A stretch of DNA of 35,395 nucleotides from Candidatus Omnitrophota bacterium (GCA_016206925.1 JACQQS010000034.1:1-35395); one strand, 5' to 3'; numbered from the stretch's first letter, positions 8,154-17,576 are shown. Notes: generated from the sequence alone by a model not told the origin. Numbers and translations: made by a program.

Positions 8154-8770
8154 GCTATTCGCCGACAATTCAAACCCGTCAGGCTCTTCATTATCAATTC
8201 GACGACAACGGAAATATTACAACACTTACCGATCAAATTCACACCGCCACGCAGAACTTTTCCTACGATTCCCTGGATAGATTAACAAAGGCCGTCAGCG
8301 CCGGTTACGGTACACAAGTGTTTAAATACGATCCGACGGGGAATTTGGTGAGTAAGGCCGGAGTCAAGATGAACTACGGAGAAAACGGGGCAGGTCCCCA
8401 TGCCGTTACCTCCGTTGCAGGGGCTGGGTCTCCCAGCCCGTCGGCCGGGTTGCCCGGCCCGTTGTCGGGAGGCGATTATACGGGCAGGGAAACCCCGCCC
8501 CTGCAGATGTCTATGCAATATGACTCGGCAGGCAATATGGTAAAGAGGGGAGAAGCCAATCTTTACTACGACCAGAACCACAGATTAAAGAAGGTGGTTC
8601 AGGCAGATAATAAGCTGCGGACTGTTCCATATGATCTAAAACCAGGATTTAATCTTGTCTCATTTCCCGTTCTTCCTGTAGACAGCCTCGGATTTAGCGA
8701 AGAAGGTGTTCCCGTAACTGGGGAAGTAAAGGAAAGGGATATTCTTGAAGTACAAAGTTTCGCCCTGCAT
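8150..8770 (+). pseudogene. RHS/YD-repeat protein remnant
   Basis: The frame encodes YD-repeat units such as YQFDDNGNITTLTD, FSYDSLDRLTKA, FKYDPTGNLVSKAG and MQYDSAGNMVKRG, typical of RHS proteins. It has no proper start, no N-terminal part and no RHS core motif. A GC-rich in-frame insert (about 8418-8504) with three hairpins interrupts the repeats. After the repeats comes a LKPGFNLVSFPV segment like those of surface proteins, and the frame then runs into the 3' end of the opposing ATPase gene. It is a decayed relative of the large RHS gene at 28151-34535. The TTG at 8150 is not a credible start. Confidence 0.75.
8421..8500. repeat. GC-rich cluster of three hairpins
   Basis: GGGCTGGG/CCCAGCCC (8421-8439), GGCCGGG/CCCGGCC (8443-8459) and an imperfect GGGCAGGG/CCCCGCCC (8482-8500) lie in tandem inside the RHS relic. 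They keep its reading frame. This resembles a dispersed palindromic (REP-like) insertion. Confidence 0.5.
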
Positions 8771-9994
8771 TCAAAGCACCGAGTAATGGCAGTTTTGGAC
8801 ATGGCGGCCAACCAGCCCAGTCTGTTCAGAAGTTGAAACGATAAGCCCTTCTTTACTTCTTTGTCCGGTCAGCTTGAGCCATGTTTGGAGCGAGGAAGCA
8901 TGGCGTTCGGTGATCGTTGAAGACAGTTTAAATTCAATCGGAAATATTTTTCCGGAAACCTCGACCAGGAGGTCGACTTCAAAACCGTCAATGCTTCTCC
9001 AGAAATAAAGGGAAGCAGGGTCGAGAAAAGCTGTAAACCGTTTGACAAATTGTGTCACGCACGCTGTTTCAAAAAGCGCTCCTGCCATGGGGCTGCTCAG
9101 CAGGTGGTTCTCGTCCTGAAGACCGACCAGATAGCACACCAATGCGGTATCCATAAAATAACACTTGGGAGACTTGATAATTCTCTTGCCAAAATTTTTA
9201 TGGTAAGGGTAAAGAAGATAAATCAGGGCGCTGGCCTCAAGAAAGGAAACCCACGATTTAATGGTGGGGACGGTAACGCCTACGTCACCTGCGAGCGAGG
9301 AATAATTCAGCTCCTGAGCCGTTCGGCTTGCCAGAAGTTTGACGAATCGTTCGAATTCATTCAGGTTTGCAGACTTAATGTTTCCCCGCACATCCCGGTC
9401 GATGTAGGTTTGCAGATAGCTCGAAAACCAGAGCTTCAGCGATATGTCTGGCTCGACAAAAACCCGTGGGTAACCCCCTCTCAACAGCCACCGGCCGCAG
9501 GGAAGGAATTTTCCTGACACTTTTTGTGCGGAATTCAGGTGGCGGATAAATTCGGGAGCTGATTTCAGTGTCATCCGCAGATTGCGGTTCATTTCACTCA
9601 GAGCGAAAGGATACAAAGTCATGACAGCAACACGACCGGCCAGAGATTCGCTGATGTTGCGCATTAGAGGAAAAGCCTGCGATCCCGTTAAAATCCAGCG
9701 CCCCGCCTTCCGGTCACGGTCGATCATGGCCTTAAGGTAGGAGAGTAGTTCGGGAGCATGCTGGATTTCGTCGATAATGACGGGCGGCGGGTACTTCGCC
9801 AGAAATCCCCGCGGGTCATGGATTGCGAGCGATCGAATATCAAGCTCGTCCAGGGAAACGTACGCATAACGCTTTCCGCTCACTGTTTGCACCAGCGTGC
9901 TTTTTCCGGCCTGGCGGGGTCCGGTAACCACAACAGCCGGGAATGTTTTTAAAGCCTGCTTCAGGGAAGCTTCGAGTAAGCGGGGAATATACAT
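8771..9994 (-). CDS. AAA_14 / DUF4143-type ATPase
   Basis: About 407 residues from the ATG at 9994. The longer frame to 10150 was rejected because the family starts at YIPRLLEASLKQAL. Walker A is GPRQAGKST (residues 25-33) and Walker B VIIDEIQ (72-78), then a sensor-like LTGSQ and the motif SLAGRVAVMTLYPFALSE. The C-terminal DUF4143 part includes INR-type DVTVPTIKSW and a nuclease-like end (FWRSIDGFEVDLLVEVSGKIFPIEFK) with the D and E-x-K pattern of restriction-type nucleases. Cellular role unknown; such genes travel widely and are often in accessory regions. A perfect palindrome lies 9 bp upstream of the start codon. Its 3' end abuts the RHS relic. Confidence 0.9.
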   Translation of the reverse strand: MYIPRLLEASLKQALKTFPAVVVTGPRQAGKSTLVQTVSGKRYAYVSLDELDIRSLAIHDPRGFLAKYPPPVIIDEIQHAPELLSYLKAMIDRDRKAGRWILTGSQAFPLMRNISESLAGRVAVMTLYPFALSEMNRNLRMTLKSAPEFIRHLNSAQKVSGKFLPCGRWLLRGGYPRVFVEPDISLKLWFSSYLQTYIDRDVRGNIKSANLNEFERFVKLLASRTAQELNYSSLAGDVGVTVPTIKSWVSFLEASALIYLLYPYHKNFGKRIIKSPKCYFMDTALVCYLVGLQDENHLLSSPMAGALFETACVTQFVKRFTAFLDPASLYFWRSIDGFEVDLLVEVSGKIFPIEFKLSSTITERHASSLQTWLKLTGQRSKEGLIVSTSEQTGLVGRHVQNCHYSVL

Positions 9995-10003
9995 GCCTAC
10001 TAT

Positions 10004-10022
10004 TTTAAAGTGCAACTTTAAA
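10004..10022 (-). promoter_or_regulatory. Perfect palindrome before the ATPase gene
   Basis: TTTAAAGT-GCA-ACTTTAAA is a 19-bp perfect inverted repeat ending 9 bp before the ATPase start at 9994. The position suits an autoregulatory operator or an mRNA hairpin near the ribosome-binding site. Its role is inferred. Confidence 0.45.
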
Positions 10023-10180
10023 CTTGCAAGATATTTTTTGGCCCACGCACCGGTGATATTTGCCCCATCCCGCCGTATGTGCTTGACCTGATATTGCCTA
10101 TCGCGGAGAAGAGCACGTCTAAACTCCCCTTGACGCCGGTTTGATCCCATGCTTGCCGCTAAACCCCCAGACCCCGCAAT

Positions 10181-10209
10181 TTGCTAGTGATCTAATATAA
10201 GGGTATGCT
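10181..10209 (+). promoter_or_regulatory. Candidate promoter for the HK2 unit
   Basis: TTGCTA (10181-10186) and TATGCT (10204-10209) are 17 bp apart, about 57 bp before the HK2 start. Each matches the sigma-70 consensus at four of six positions, so support is modest. Confidence 0.35.
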
Positions 10210-10265
10210 TTCTAAAAGAGTCTTTAAGGGTCTTTCGGCCCGCCGGAAAGAGGTGTTTTTAGAAG

Positions 10266-12662
10266 ATGATTCAGAATTTTTGCGGGTATACGGGACCTGT
10301 TAATTTCATCTGCTGTCTGTTCTTCGCATTTTTCATTTATTTTAAAAATCCCAGAAACAAAATCAACCGAAGTTTTTCGTTGTGGCAGGTAACCGTTGCG
10401 CTTTGGTCGCTCGGATATTTTATTTTCTTTTCTACCCCGGAATATCGTCCCGCTTTATTCTGGGCACGCTTTTTAATGATAGGCGCCATCTGGATTCCGG
10501 TTTCGTTCCTTCATTTTGTGTTTACCTACCTGGAACTATACGGAAGCCGTCGAAACCATTTAATCATAATTTTTTCGGTTTTGATCTCTTCGGTTTTTCT
10601 GGTTGCCAATTTTACGCCGGTTTTCGTTAAAGGGATTGAGCCACGATTTTGGTTTAAATGGTGGCCGGTGCCCGGATTTCTTTACCATACTTATGCGGTC
10701 TGCTTTATTTTGAGCGTCCTTTACGCACATTACCTCTTTTTTAGGGCGGCATATCGTGCCAAAGGCTTAGAAAGAAAGCAACTCATGTCGGTTTCGATCG
10801 GTACCGCTATTGCTTTTTCGGGCGGCTCAACAAACTTTTTCCTTTGGTACAACATTCCCGTTCCACCCGTTTTTAATTTTCTAGTCTTGGGTTACTTTGC
10901 TCTCACTGCCTATGCCGTATTGAACTATAAATTATGGCAAATCGAAGTGGTCGTGAGAAGAACGGTCGTGTTTGCCGGATTGTTTGCCATGGTCATGATG
11001 ACGGTTGCGCTGGTGATGGCATCAACACAGGGAATCGCCGGCCGTTATATTCACGTTCCTCCAATGGCTGTGACCGTCTTTACGGCCCTCGTTGCAGTCG
11101 GACTGTACGATCCAACGCGGAAACTGCTCATCCATATCACCGACCGGTTCCTCTTTCAGAAGAAATTTGATGATCAGCAATTCTTAAAAGACGCAAGCCG
11201 CGGCATTGCGCTCATACAGAGTATGAACCATCTGGCGAAATTGATCGTGACATTTATAACCATGAGGGCCCGGATTAAAAATGCGGCCGTGTTTGTCCGT
11301 TCTTCCGAAACGCAGGATTTTGTGATGAATACGGCGCGGGGCATTCACTACGATCTGCTGCTTACCAGAATTTCCGAAACGCATCCGTTGATCAAGAGGT
11401 TAAATGAGACGAAACAGCCGATACGCAGAACGGAACTATCTCCTTCGAGCGATGCTGCCGATCACAACCCGCAGGCCATTCGCAACCTGCTTGCACAGCT
11501 TAAGGCCGAAGCCGTAATTCCTTCATTTCTGGGGAGGGACGGCGAGGGCATCGGCGCCCAGGAACGGATGTCGCTCCGCAGCCTTCTGGTGCTCGGCGCA
11601 AAGAAGTCGGATGAGGAGTACACGGAGGAAGATCTTAACGTGTTTTCGACGCTCGCGCAGGAATCGGCCATTGCGATTGAGAATGCCCGTCTCTATGACG
11701 AAGCCGTGGAACGGTCGCGGGAGCTTCAGCGCATGAATAAGAAGCTGGATACCGCTTCAACCAGATTGATGCGGTCGCTTAGCGAGGCTCAGGCAACCAG
11801 GAAAGAGCTTGAGGAGAACAAAGCCATCCTCGTTGAAATGAAGCGCAGGGAAAATCTCCAGCGTCTCGCTGCCTCGATCGGGCATGAGTTAAATAATCCG
11901 CTTGCCGTATTCAACATGCAGTGCATCAAGTTTTCGCGCGATATCGGGAAGATCGAAGATGCCCTTGATCAGGTGCGTTCCGGCAGGACGGAGGGATGTA
12001 GAACCGCACTCAGATCAGTTATAGAAGACGAAAAATTTCTGCTGAGCAAATTCGAGCATTTCTACAAACGTATCCGCTCTGTGGCCGACACCGTTGACGG
12101 ACTTCTCAAAGCGGGCGACTGTATGACCGGCGTAAATCTGAAGATGATCGTGGATTATTCTTTTGAGGAGATTCGCTTTGTAACATATTCGGAGAATCTA
12201 AGCGGCACGGAAACCGAATTGGACATTCCGGGCCACCTTCCCCCCGTAAAAGGCAACGCCTATCAGCTCCAAGCCGTTTTTGTCAATCTCATCGTCAATG
12301 CCTATCACGCATTGAATGGCGTCAAGGGCAGAAAGATTTCTGTGAAGGCCGGCCTTGAGCCCGATGAAAAAATGATCTGCGTTATCGTCGCGGACAACGG
12401 CTGCGGTATGACCGGCGAAATACTCGAGAAGTGTTTCGAATACCGGTTCACGACAAAGGGCGAGAAAGGCACGGGAATCGGGCTCACCGTGTGCAAGCAG
12501 ACCATTGAACGCCACGGGGGAACGATGGCTGTCGAAAGCGCAGCAGGAAAAGGAACCACGTTCACGATTCTTTTACCGGTTTGGGATGATAAACGCGAAA
12601 ATACTTTTATGGTCTCGAAAGCTGAAGGTGAAGCCGACATGAAAATCAGGAAGGTTGCTTAG
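10266..12662 (+). CDS. Membrane sensor histidine kinase, 7TM-type (HK2)
   Basis: 798 residues. About eight membrane segments (10-280) with the shared blocks FSGGSTNFFLWYNI and IEVVVRRTVVFAGLF; a GAF-like domain (about 305-475, ending AIAIENARLYDEA); a coiled coil (478-530); DHp helix with H540 in ASIGHELNNPLAV; HATPase with N-box NLIVNAYHAL (N678), DNGCG (710-714) and GTGIGL (735-740). The DHp helix is almost identical in DNA to that of HK3, indicating recent duplication or gene conversion. No receiver is fused. AGAGG lies about 12 nt before the ATG. HK2 and HK3 probably share the receiver at 15251. Confidence 0.92.
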   Translation: MIQNFCGYTGPVNFICCLFFAFFIYFKNPRNKINRSFSLWQVTVALWSLGYFIFFSTPEYRPALFWARFLMIGAIWIPVSFLHFVFTYLELYGSRRNHLIIIFSVLISSVFLVANFTPVFVKGIEPRFWFKWWPVPGFLYHTYAVCFILSVLYAHYLFFRAAYRAKGLERKQLMSVSIGTAIAFSGGSTNFFLWYNIPVPPVFNFLVLGYFALTAYAVLNYKLWQIEVVVRRTVVFAGLFAMVMMTVALVMASTQGIAGRYIHVPPMAVTVFTALVAVGLYDPTRKLLIHITDRFLFQKKFDDQQFLKDASRGIALIQSMNHLAKLIVTFITMRARIKNAAVFVRSSETQDFVMNTARGIHYDLLLTRISETHPLIKRLNETKQPIRRTELSPSSDAADHNPQAIRNLLAQLKAEAVIPSFLGRDGEGIGAQERMSLRSLLVLGAKKSDEEYTEEDLNVFSTLAQESAIAIENARLYDEAVERSRELQRMNKKLDTASTRLMRSLSEAQATRKELEENKAILVEMKRRENLQRLAASIGHELNNPLAVFNMQCIKFSRDIGKIEDALDQVRSGRTEGCRTALRSVIEDEKFLLSKFEHFYKRIRSVADTVDGLLKAGDCMTGVNLKMIVDYSFEEIRFVTYSENLSGTETELDIPGHLPPVKGNAYQLQAVFVNLIVNAYHALNGVKGRKISVKAGLEPDEKMICVIVADNGCGMTGEILEKCFEYRFTTKGEKGTGIGLTVCKQTIERHGGTMAVESAAGKGTTFTILLPVWDDKRENTFMVSKAEGEADMKIRKVA

Positions 12663-12668
12663 AATGTC

Positions 12669-12806
12669 TACCGCTTCATACAGTTGTTCCGTCAACGTTC
12701 GTAAATTACCTTCCGGGTAATTTACTCTCTCGACACGTCGCTGCTACGGCCGTCCGTGGCCTTCGCGACGCTCCGTGACGTGACGTCACAACTGTATGGA
12801 GCGGTA
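12669..12806. repeat. 138-bp inverted-repeat element between HK2 and HK3
   Basis: The 19-nt ends (12669-12687 and 12788-12806) are inverted repeats with one mismatch. Inside are a perfect 10-bp hairpin GTAAATTACC/GGTAATTTAC (12701-12725), a CGTCGC/GCGACG stem (12736-12770) and the palindrome GTGACGTCAC (12780-12789). It could be a MITE-like element or a structured leader of HK3. There is no coding potential. Confidence 0.55.
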
Positions 12807-12830
12807 AGTGCATTTAAATTAAAGGTAGAT

Positions 12831-15251
12831 ATGCATATTTACTCAATCGCATCGCTAATTAACACCGTCGTTTTGTCATCTCTAGGACTCTTTGTTTATC
12901 TCAAAAAACCTAGCGGCTCGGTTCAGAGATGGTGGCTCGGTTTGAATTTGTTTGGTGCTGCATGGAGCTTTGGAACGATGTTGGGCACAAACAGCACTGA
13001 TCCTATTTATACTCTTTTTTGGTTTCGTGTTCTTAATTACTTCGCTATTTTTATCCCGTTCATTTTAATAAATTTCGCGGCCGTTTTCATATTTGGCGCA
13101 AACCATGGGATAAAGTTCACTAAATCCAGCTTGATAATCTCAATCGTAATTTTTCTTTTGAGTATATTTTTCCCCGAACACTTTATTGAGAATGTTAAAA
13201 AGGCGAATTTTTTAAATTTCACCTTAAAATTAGGTCCATTTTATCATTTTTTCACTCTCTATTTTTTTGGATGCGTTATCTATTCTCTCGCCCTGCTGTT
13301 TCGAGGATACAAACGGGCAAATGGAATTAAGAGAAATCAGCTTAAGTATTTATTCATTGGTATGCTCGTCGCTTTTACTGGAGGCGGAAGTACATTTCTA
13401 ATGGCTTACGGGTATGATATTCCTAACGGAAATTTTTATTTATCGGTCTACGCGATAATAATGGCCTATGCCATTGTCAATCATCGTTTGATGGATATTG
13501 AAGTGATTGTCAAGAAGACGGTCGTGTTTGCCGGATTATTTGGCATGGTCATGATGACGGTGACGCTGGTGATGGCATTTACGCAGGGAATTGCGAGCCG
13601 CTACATTTCCGTGCCTCCGATGGTTGTGACCGCCATTGCTTCCTTGATTGTGATCGGGCTTTACGATCCAACCCGAAAACTGCTTGTCCATATCACCGAC
13701 CGGTTCCTCTACCAGAAAAAGTTTGATTACCGCCGGCTCTTAAAAGACGCAAGCCGCGGCATTGCGCTGATTCAAAGCTTGGACCGTTTGGCGAGATTGA
13801 TCGTTACTTTCCTTTGTTTAAGAGCCAGAATTAAAAATGCGGCCACACTTTTTTCCTCAAGCAGCGGGGAAACGCTGCAATTAAAGGCGTTCCGGGGTTA
13901 CGGCAAAGAACTGTCTTTTGACTACAGAATCTCGTTTGAGCATCCGCTCGTTAAGATGCTGCAGATGACCCATCAGCCGGTCAGGTTTTCGGATCTGAAG
14001 GAAATCAAAGGAACCGGCTCGCGCGAATTGGAGATTGTCCGCAGCGAGATGAAGAAATTAAAGGCCGAAAGCATCATCCCGTCTTTTTTAGGCAGGAACA
14101 CAACCGATCTGCATTGGGGTGCGCGCCCGGCGCTCAAAAGCTTGCTCATTCTCGGCGGCAAAAAATCGGACACGGAATATTCGGATGAAGATCTTGCCGT
14201 GTTCTTCACGTTGGCCCAGGAAGCCGCGATTGCCATTGAGAATGCCCGTCTCTATGACGAAGCCGTGAAGCGGTCGCAGGAACTTCAGCACATGAATGCC
14301 AAACTGGACAGCGCGACAATGAAATTGACGCAATCTCTCAAAGAAGCTCAAACGGCCAAAAATGAGCTTGAAGAAAACAAAGCCATCCTCGTTGAAATGA
14401 AGCGCAGGGAAAATCTCCAGCGTCTCGCTGCCTCGATCGGGCATGAGTTAAATAATCCGCTTGCCGTATTCAACATGCAATGCATCAAGTTTTCGCGCGA
14501 TATCAAAAAAATCGAAAGCGCGCTTGATCAAATCGACTCGGGAGAAATGAACGGGAGCGGCGAAACGTTGGAGCAGGTTATAGAGGACGAAAAAGCGTTG
14601 CTCGGGAGATTTGAGCGCTTCTACGAACGCATCCGCGCCGTAGCCGATACCGTTGACGGACTTCTGAAGGCGGGCGACCGTGTGGCGGGCGTCAGTCTTA
14701 AAATGATTCTCGATTACTCGTTTGAGGAAGTCCGTTTTGTGACGTACGCCGAAAATTTGAGCGAGACGCAAATCGAATTTGACGTGCCGAATCATTTACC
14801 GCCGATTAAAGGCAATGCCTTTCAGCTGCAAGCCGTTTTCGTAAACCTAATCGTGAATGCCTATCACGCGCTCAGGGATGTTTCAGACAGGAAGATATCC
14901 ATTTCTGCCGCACTCGAGTCCGGCGGAGGGATGATTCGTATTGTATTTAAAGATAACGGCTGCGGTATGGTAAGCGAAGTGCTCGAGAAGTGTTTCGATT
15001 ACCAGTTTACCACCAGAGGCGAGAAAGGCACAGGCATTGGCCTTACGGTCTGCAAACAAACGATCGAACGACACGGCGGGACGTTAACCGTTGAGAGCAA
15101 GGCAGGTAAAGGAACCGTGTTCACCATCCGATTGCCCGTGTGGGATGAGAAAGCAGAAAATGCTTCCGTCATTCCCGCCCCCAATAGAGATACTCGGGGG
15201 CAGGCTCCAGCGGGAATTCAGGACGATGAAAGGTTTAAAAAGGCCGCCTGA
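12831..15251 (+). CDS. Membrane sensor histidine kinase, 7TM-type (HK3)
   Basis: 806 residues from the ATG at 12831, preceded by AAAGG. A longer frame to 12756 runs into the inverted-repeat element and is unlikely. About eight membrane segments in the first 280 residues include FTGGGSTFLMAYGYDI and MDIEVIVKKTVVFAGLF; then GAF-like domain, coiled coil, DHp with H538 (GHELNNPL) and HATPase with NLIVNAYHAL, DNGCGM and GTGIGLTVCKQTIERHGG. The sensor half differs strongly from HK2, while the catalytic half is close to it. The last base of the stop codon is the first of the next receiver's ATG (TGATG). Confidence 0.92.
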   Translation: MHIYSIASLINTVVLSSLGLFVYLKKPSGSVQRWWLGLNLFGAAWSFGTMLGTNSTDPIYTLFWFRVLNYFAIFIPFILINFAAVFIFGANHGIKFTKSSLIISIVIFLLSIFFPEHFIENVKKANFLNFTLKLGPFYHFFTLYFFGCVIYSLALLFRGYKRANGIKRNQLKYLFIGMLVAFTGGGSTFLMAYGYDIPNGNFYLSVYAIIMAYAIVNHRLMDIEVIVKKTVVFAGLFGMVMMTVTLVMAFTQGIASRYISVPPMVVTAIASLIVIGLYDPTRKLLVHITDRFLYQKKFDYRRLLKDASRGIALIQSLDRLARLIVTFLCLRARIKNAATLFSSSSGETLQLKAFRGYGKELSFDYRISFEHPLVKMLQMTHQPVRFSDLKEIKGTGSRELEIVRSEMKKLKAESIIPSFLGRNTTDLHWGARPALKSLLILGGKKSDTEYSDEDLAVFFTLAQEAAIAIENARLYDEAVKRSQELQHMNAKLDSATMKLTQSLKEAQTAKNELEENKAILVEMKRRENLQRLAASIGHELNNPLAVFNMQCIKFSRDIKKIESALDQIDSGEMNGSGETLEQVIEDEKALLGRFERFYERIRAVADTVDGLLKAGDRVAGVSLKMILDYSFEEVRFVTYAENLSETQIEFDVPNHLPPIKGNAFQLQAVFVNLIVNAYHALRDVSDRKISISAALESGGGMIRIVFKDNGCGMVSEVLEKCFDYQFTTRGEKGTGIGLTVCKQTIERHGGTLTVESKAGKGTVFTIRLPVWDEKAENASVIPAPNRDTRGQAPAGIQDDERFKKAA

Positions 15252-15640
15252 TGAGCAGCCGTTCGCAGCGCATAAAACTTCTGATCGTAGACGATGAACC
15301 GGAAATTCTGGAATCGTTCAAATATTTTTTTGAAGAGGTCGAGACGGATTATCAATGCTTTCTCGCGCAAAACGGGGAAGAAGGCATTAAATTACTCGAG
15401 TCCGAGCGGCCGGCGGCCATTTTGCTCGATCTTAAGCTGGGCAAAGGTTTGAACGGAATCGACTTCTTGAAATACTCCAAGGAAAATTTTCCGGATACGA
15501 AGGTAATTGTCTTCACCGGATATCTGGACCGTGCCCTCGAAACCGAGGCCCGGTCCCTCGGCGCGGACGCATATTTGCGTAAATCGCTCGACCCGGCCGA
15601 AGTTATCGAATCCACTGTTAGAAACGTAGTTTCCAAGTAA
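15251..15640 (+). CDS. Single-domain response regulator receiver
   Basis: 129 residues. Acidic pair D14-D15, phospho-acceptor D60 in ILLDLKLGKG, switch T89 in VFTGY, and K111 followed by S instead of the usual P. It shares one base with the HK3 stop, so it is translationally coupled to that kinase. No output domain. Confidence 0.9.
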   Translation: MSSRSQRIKLLIVDDEPEILESFKYFFEEVETDYQCFLAQNGEEGIKLLESERPAAILLDLKLGKGLNGIDFLKYSKENFPDTKVIVFTGYLDRALETEARSLGADAYLRKSLDPAEVIESTVRNVVSK

Positions 15641-15688
15641 TCTTTACCGGAAGGAACAAATGCGCAGCAGTTTTCCGTCTTTTTCTCT

Positions 15689-16224
15689 TCAATTTTTTTC
15701 GATTTCATCCCTGAGCTGGGGATAATCCCGTGCGGAAATTGCGGTAAGATTTTTCAGCCGTCTTTTAGGAATCGATTTCAGAACTGCTTTAAGTTTCTTC
15801 AATTCATCCGGTTGGGTGAAAATCCAGTTTAAAACGCCGGCAGCCGCCTCAAGATCACGATCCTCCCTGCCGGCTTTCGTGCGATAGCCGCTGATCATCA
15901 GCTTATGAATGGCAAAAACGGCAGGCTCCGGAACTTTGACTCCAATATCGGCATAGGAAATCAGTCGGGAATGTTCTGATAGAAAATTCAGGTAACGCAA
16001 CCCCGCGGCTTTAATGTGAAGTTTCCTGATCTCCTGCGGCTTTTCAAAACCCTTTCCGATTTCGGGAATTAAAAATTCTATCCGCAGCTGTGGATGATCG
16101 TAGACAACAAGGCCATTCAGCGGTTAAACGTCGGCGCGAAGCCGGGATTTCTCAACATACCGGGAACATCCATCTCGGTTTCCAATTTTCTTTGATCGGG
16201 GATGAGAAAATCAGCCGATTCCCC
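15689..16224 (-). pseudogene. GSU2403-type nucleotidyltransferase remnant
   Basis: The open part 15689-16123 encodes PLNGLVVYDHPQLRIEFLIP, then LRYLNFLSEHSRLISYADIG and VKVPEPAVFAIHKLMISGYR, the C-terminal pattern of GSU2403-like nucleotidyltransferase-fold proteins. A stop at 16124 ends that frame. A neighbouring frame continues upstream to 16224 (DFLIPDQRKLETEMDVPGML), so a frameshift near 16120 is likely. The N-terminal catalytic region is missing, the palindromic repeat pair beginning 15 bp upstream. Orientation is toward the receiver at 15251. Confidence 0.55.
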
Positions 16225-16307
16225 TCACATAGCCTCCTGTTAACCAACATTTTTTACTAAATGATACATTGTTGGGTAACCGGCGTCAATAAGAGTTACC
16301 CAACATG

Positions 16308-17543
16308 CAGGGCAATCGCATAATAAATCTCAATGGAGTAGAGGGATAAATTAGCCTCCACAATGCCGATACATAACAAAAACGGCAGATGCGGAGGCAT
16401 GAATGGAGAAACTCTCTCGGTCCCTAATCGATGAATTAAAGATTATCCGTGATCCCAGAAAGGAAAAGAATAAAAAACATCGACTTGAAACGATCCTCTT
16501 TATCAGCCTTTGTGCCGTCATTGCCGGCGCTGAAAGCTGGGTCGCCATTGAACGGTTTGGAAAATCGAAGAAGGAGTGGCTTGCGCAGTACGTGGACCTC
16601 AGTGAAGGCATCCCCTCTCACGACACCATTGGCCGTGTGTTTTGCTTGCTCGATCCCGATGCATTTCAAAAGGTTCTACTGGAATGGATCCGGGATGTCA
16701 GTCAAAAAAGCCGGGGCAAGATTATCTCCATTGACGGGAAAAGCCTGCGCTGGAGCCATAACCAAAGCTGCGCACAAAAGATGCTTCACCTCGTTCATGC
16801 CTGGGCCAGCGAGAATCATCTTTTACTGGGCGAGGTAAAGACGGATGAGAAATCCAATGAAATTACTGCGATTCCAGCGTTGCTTAAGATGCTTGCATTA
16901 GAAGGCGCTATTGTGACGGTGGATGCGATGGGAACCCAGAAAGAAATCGCCGGGCAAATCCATCAAGCCAAAGGGGATTATGTGATGGCATTAAAAGGAA
17001 ACCATGAACTTGTTCATGAGGAAATACAGTCCTTTTGGGTTGATCCTAAGCTTCCGGAATCTGAATATCAGAGCTATGAAACTACCGACAAAGGACACGG
17101 TCGCCTGGAGACGCGCCGTTACCGGATCAGCGATCAGATCAACTGGTTTGCTGGCAAAGACGAATGGAAGGGTTTACAAAGCATCGGTATGGTGGAAAGC
17201 GAACGGACAGCGGGAGAGCAAAAAACGGTAGAGAGACGCTATTACCTTACCAGCCTCAAAGCCGAGGCCCAAGCATTTGCTGAAGCCGTAAGAGCTCATT
17301 GGAGCGTGGAAAATTCGCTTCATTGGGTTTTGGATGTGGTGTTTCGAGAGGATGAAAGCCGGGTCCGTATTGGCCACGCGGCAGAGAATTTCTCACTATT
17401 GAGGAAAATGGCCTTGATGATGCTTAAAGAGGATCGCTTTTCAAAGTCCAGCATCAAGGGCAAACGCTTAGAGGCGGCCTGGAACTCCGATTACCTCGGA
17501 AAAGTTATCTTCAGGGGGTGAGATTTATTATGCGATTGCCCTG
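16308..17543 (+). mobile_element. ISAs1-family insertion sequence, complete
   Basis: Perfect 23-bp inverted repeats at 16308-16330 and 17521-17543 are flanked by a 9-bp direct duplication CCCAACATG (16299-16307 and 17544-17552). The 1236-bp element has an intact transposase, so insertion is recent. The target lies in a palindromic repeat. Confidence 0.95.
16403..17521 (+). CDS. ISAs1-family transposase
   Basis: 372 residues, full length for the family (H-repeat-associated type). Features are the N-terminal DPRKEKNKKHRLETILFI block, IISIDGKSLRWS with the first catalytic D, VTVDAMGTQKEIA with the second, LKGNHELVHEE, and HWSVENSLHWVLDVVFREDESRVR near the C-terminus carrying the glutamate. The stop codon abuts the right inverted repeat. 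Confidence 0.95.
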   Translation: MEKLSRSLIDELKIIRDPRKEKNKKHRLETILFISLCAVIAGAESWVAIERFGKSKKEWLAQYVDLSEGIPSHDTIGRVFCLLDPDAFQKVLLEWIRDVSQKSRGKIISIDGKSLRWSHNQSCAQKMLHLVHAWASENHLLLGEVKTDEKSNEITAIPALLKMLALEGAIVTVDAMGTQKEIAGQIHQAKGDYVMALKGNHELVHEEIQSFWVDPKLPESEYQSYETTDKGHGRLETRRYRISDQINWFAGKDEWKGLQSIGMVESERTAGEQKTVERRYYLTSLKAEAQAFAEAVRAHWSVENSLHWVLDVVFREDESRVRIGHAAENFSLLRKMALMMLKEDRFSKSSIKGKRLEAAWNSDYLGKVIFRG

Positions 17544-17576
17544 CCCAACATGGAACGCACTTAGCCGTATTGTTGG

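Noticed and set aside
8150..8836. RHS relic as an intact gene from TTG
   Set aside because: It lacks an N-terminus and RHS core, and its end is antisense to the ATPase gene.
9994..10150. 52-codon extension of the first AAA_14 ATPase
   Set aside because: It would translate through the upstream palindrome, and the family starts at the ATG at 9994.
12756..12830. 25-codon N-terminal extension of HK3
   Set aside because: It begins inside the inverted-repeat element and lacks the membrane-segment start of its paralogues; ATG at 12831 has AAAGG before it.
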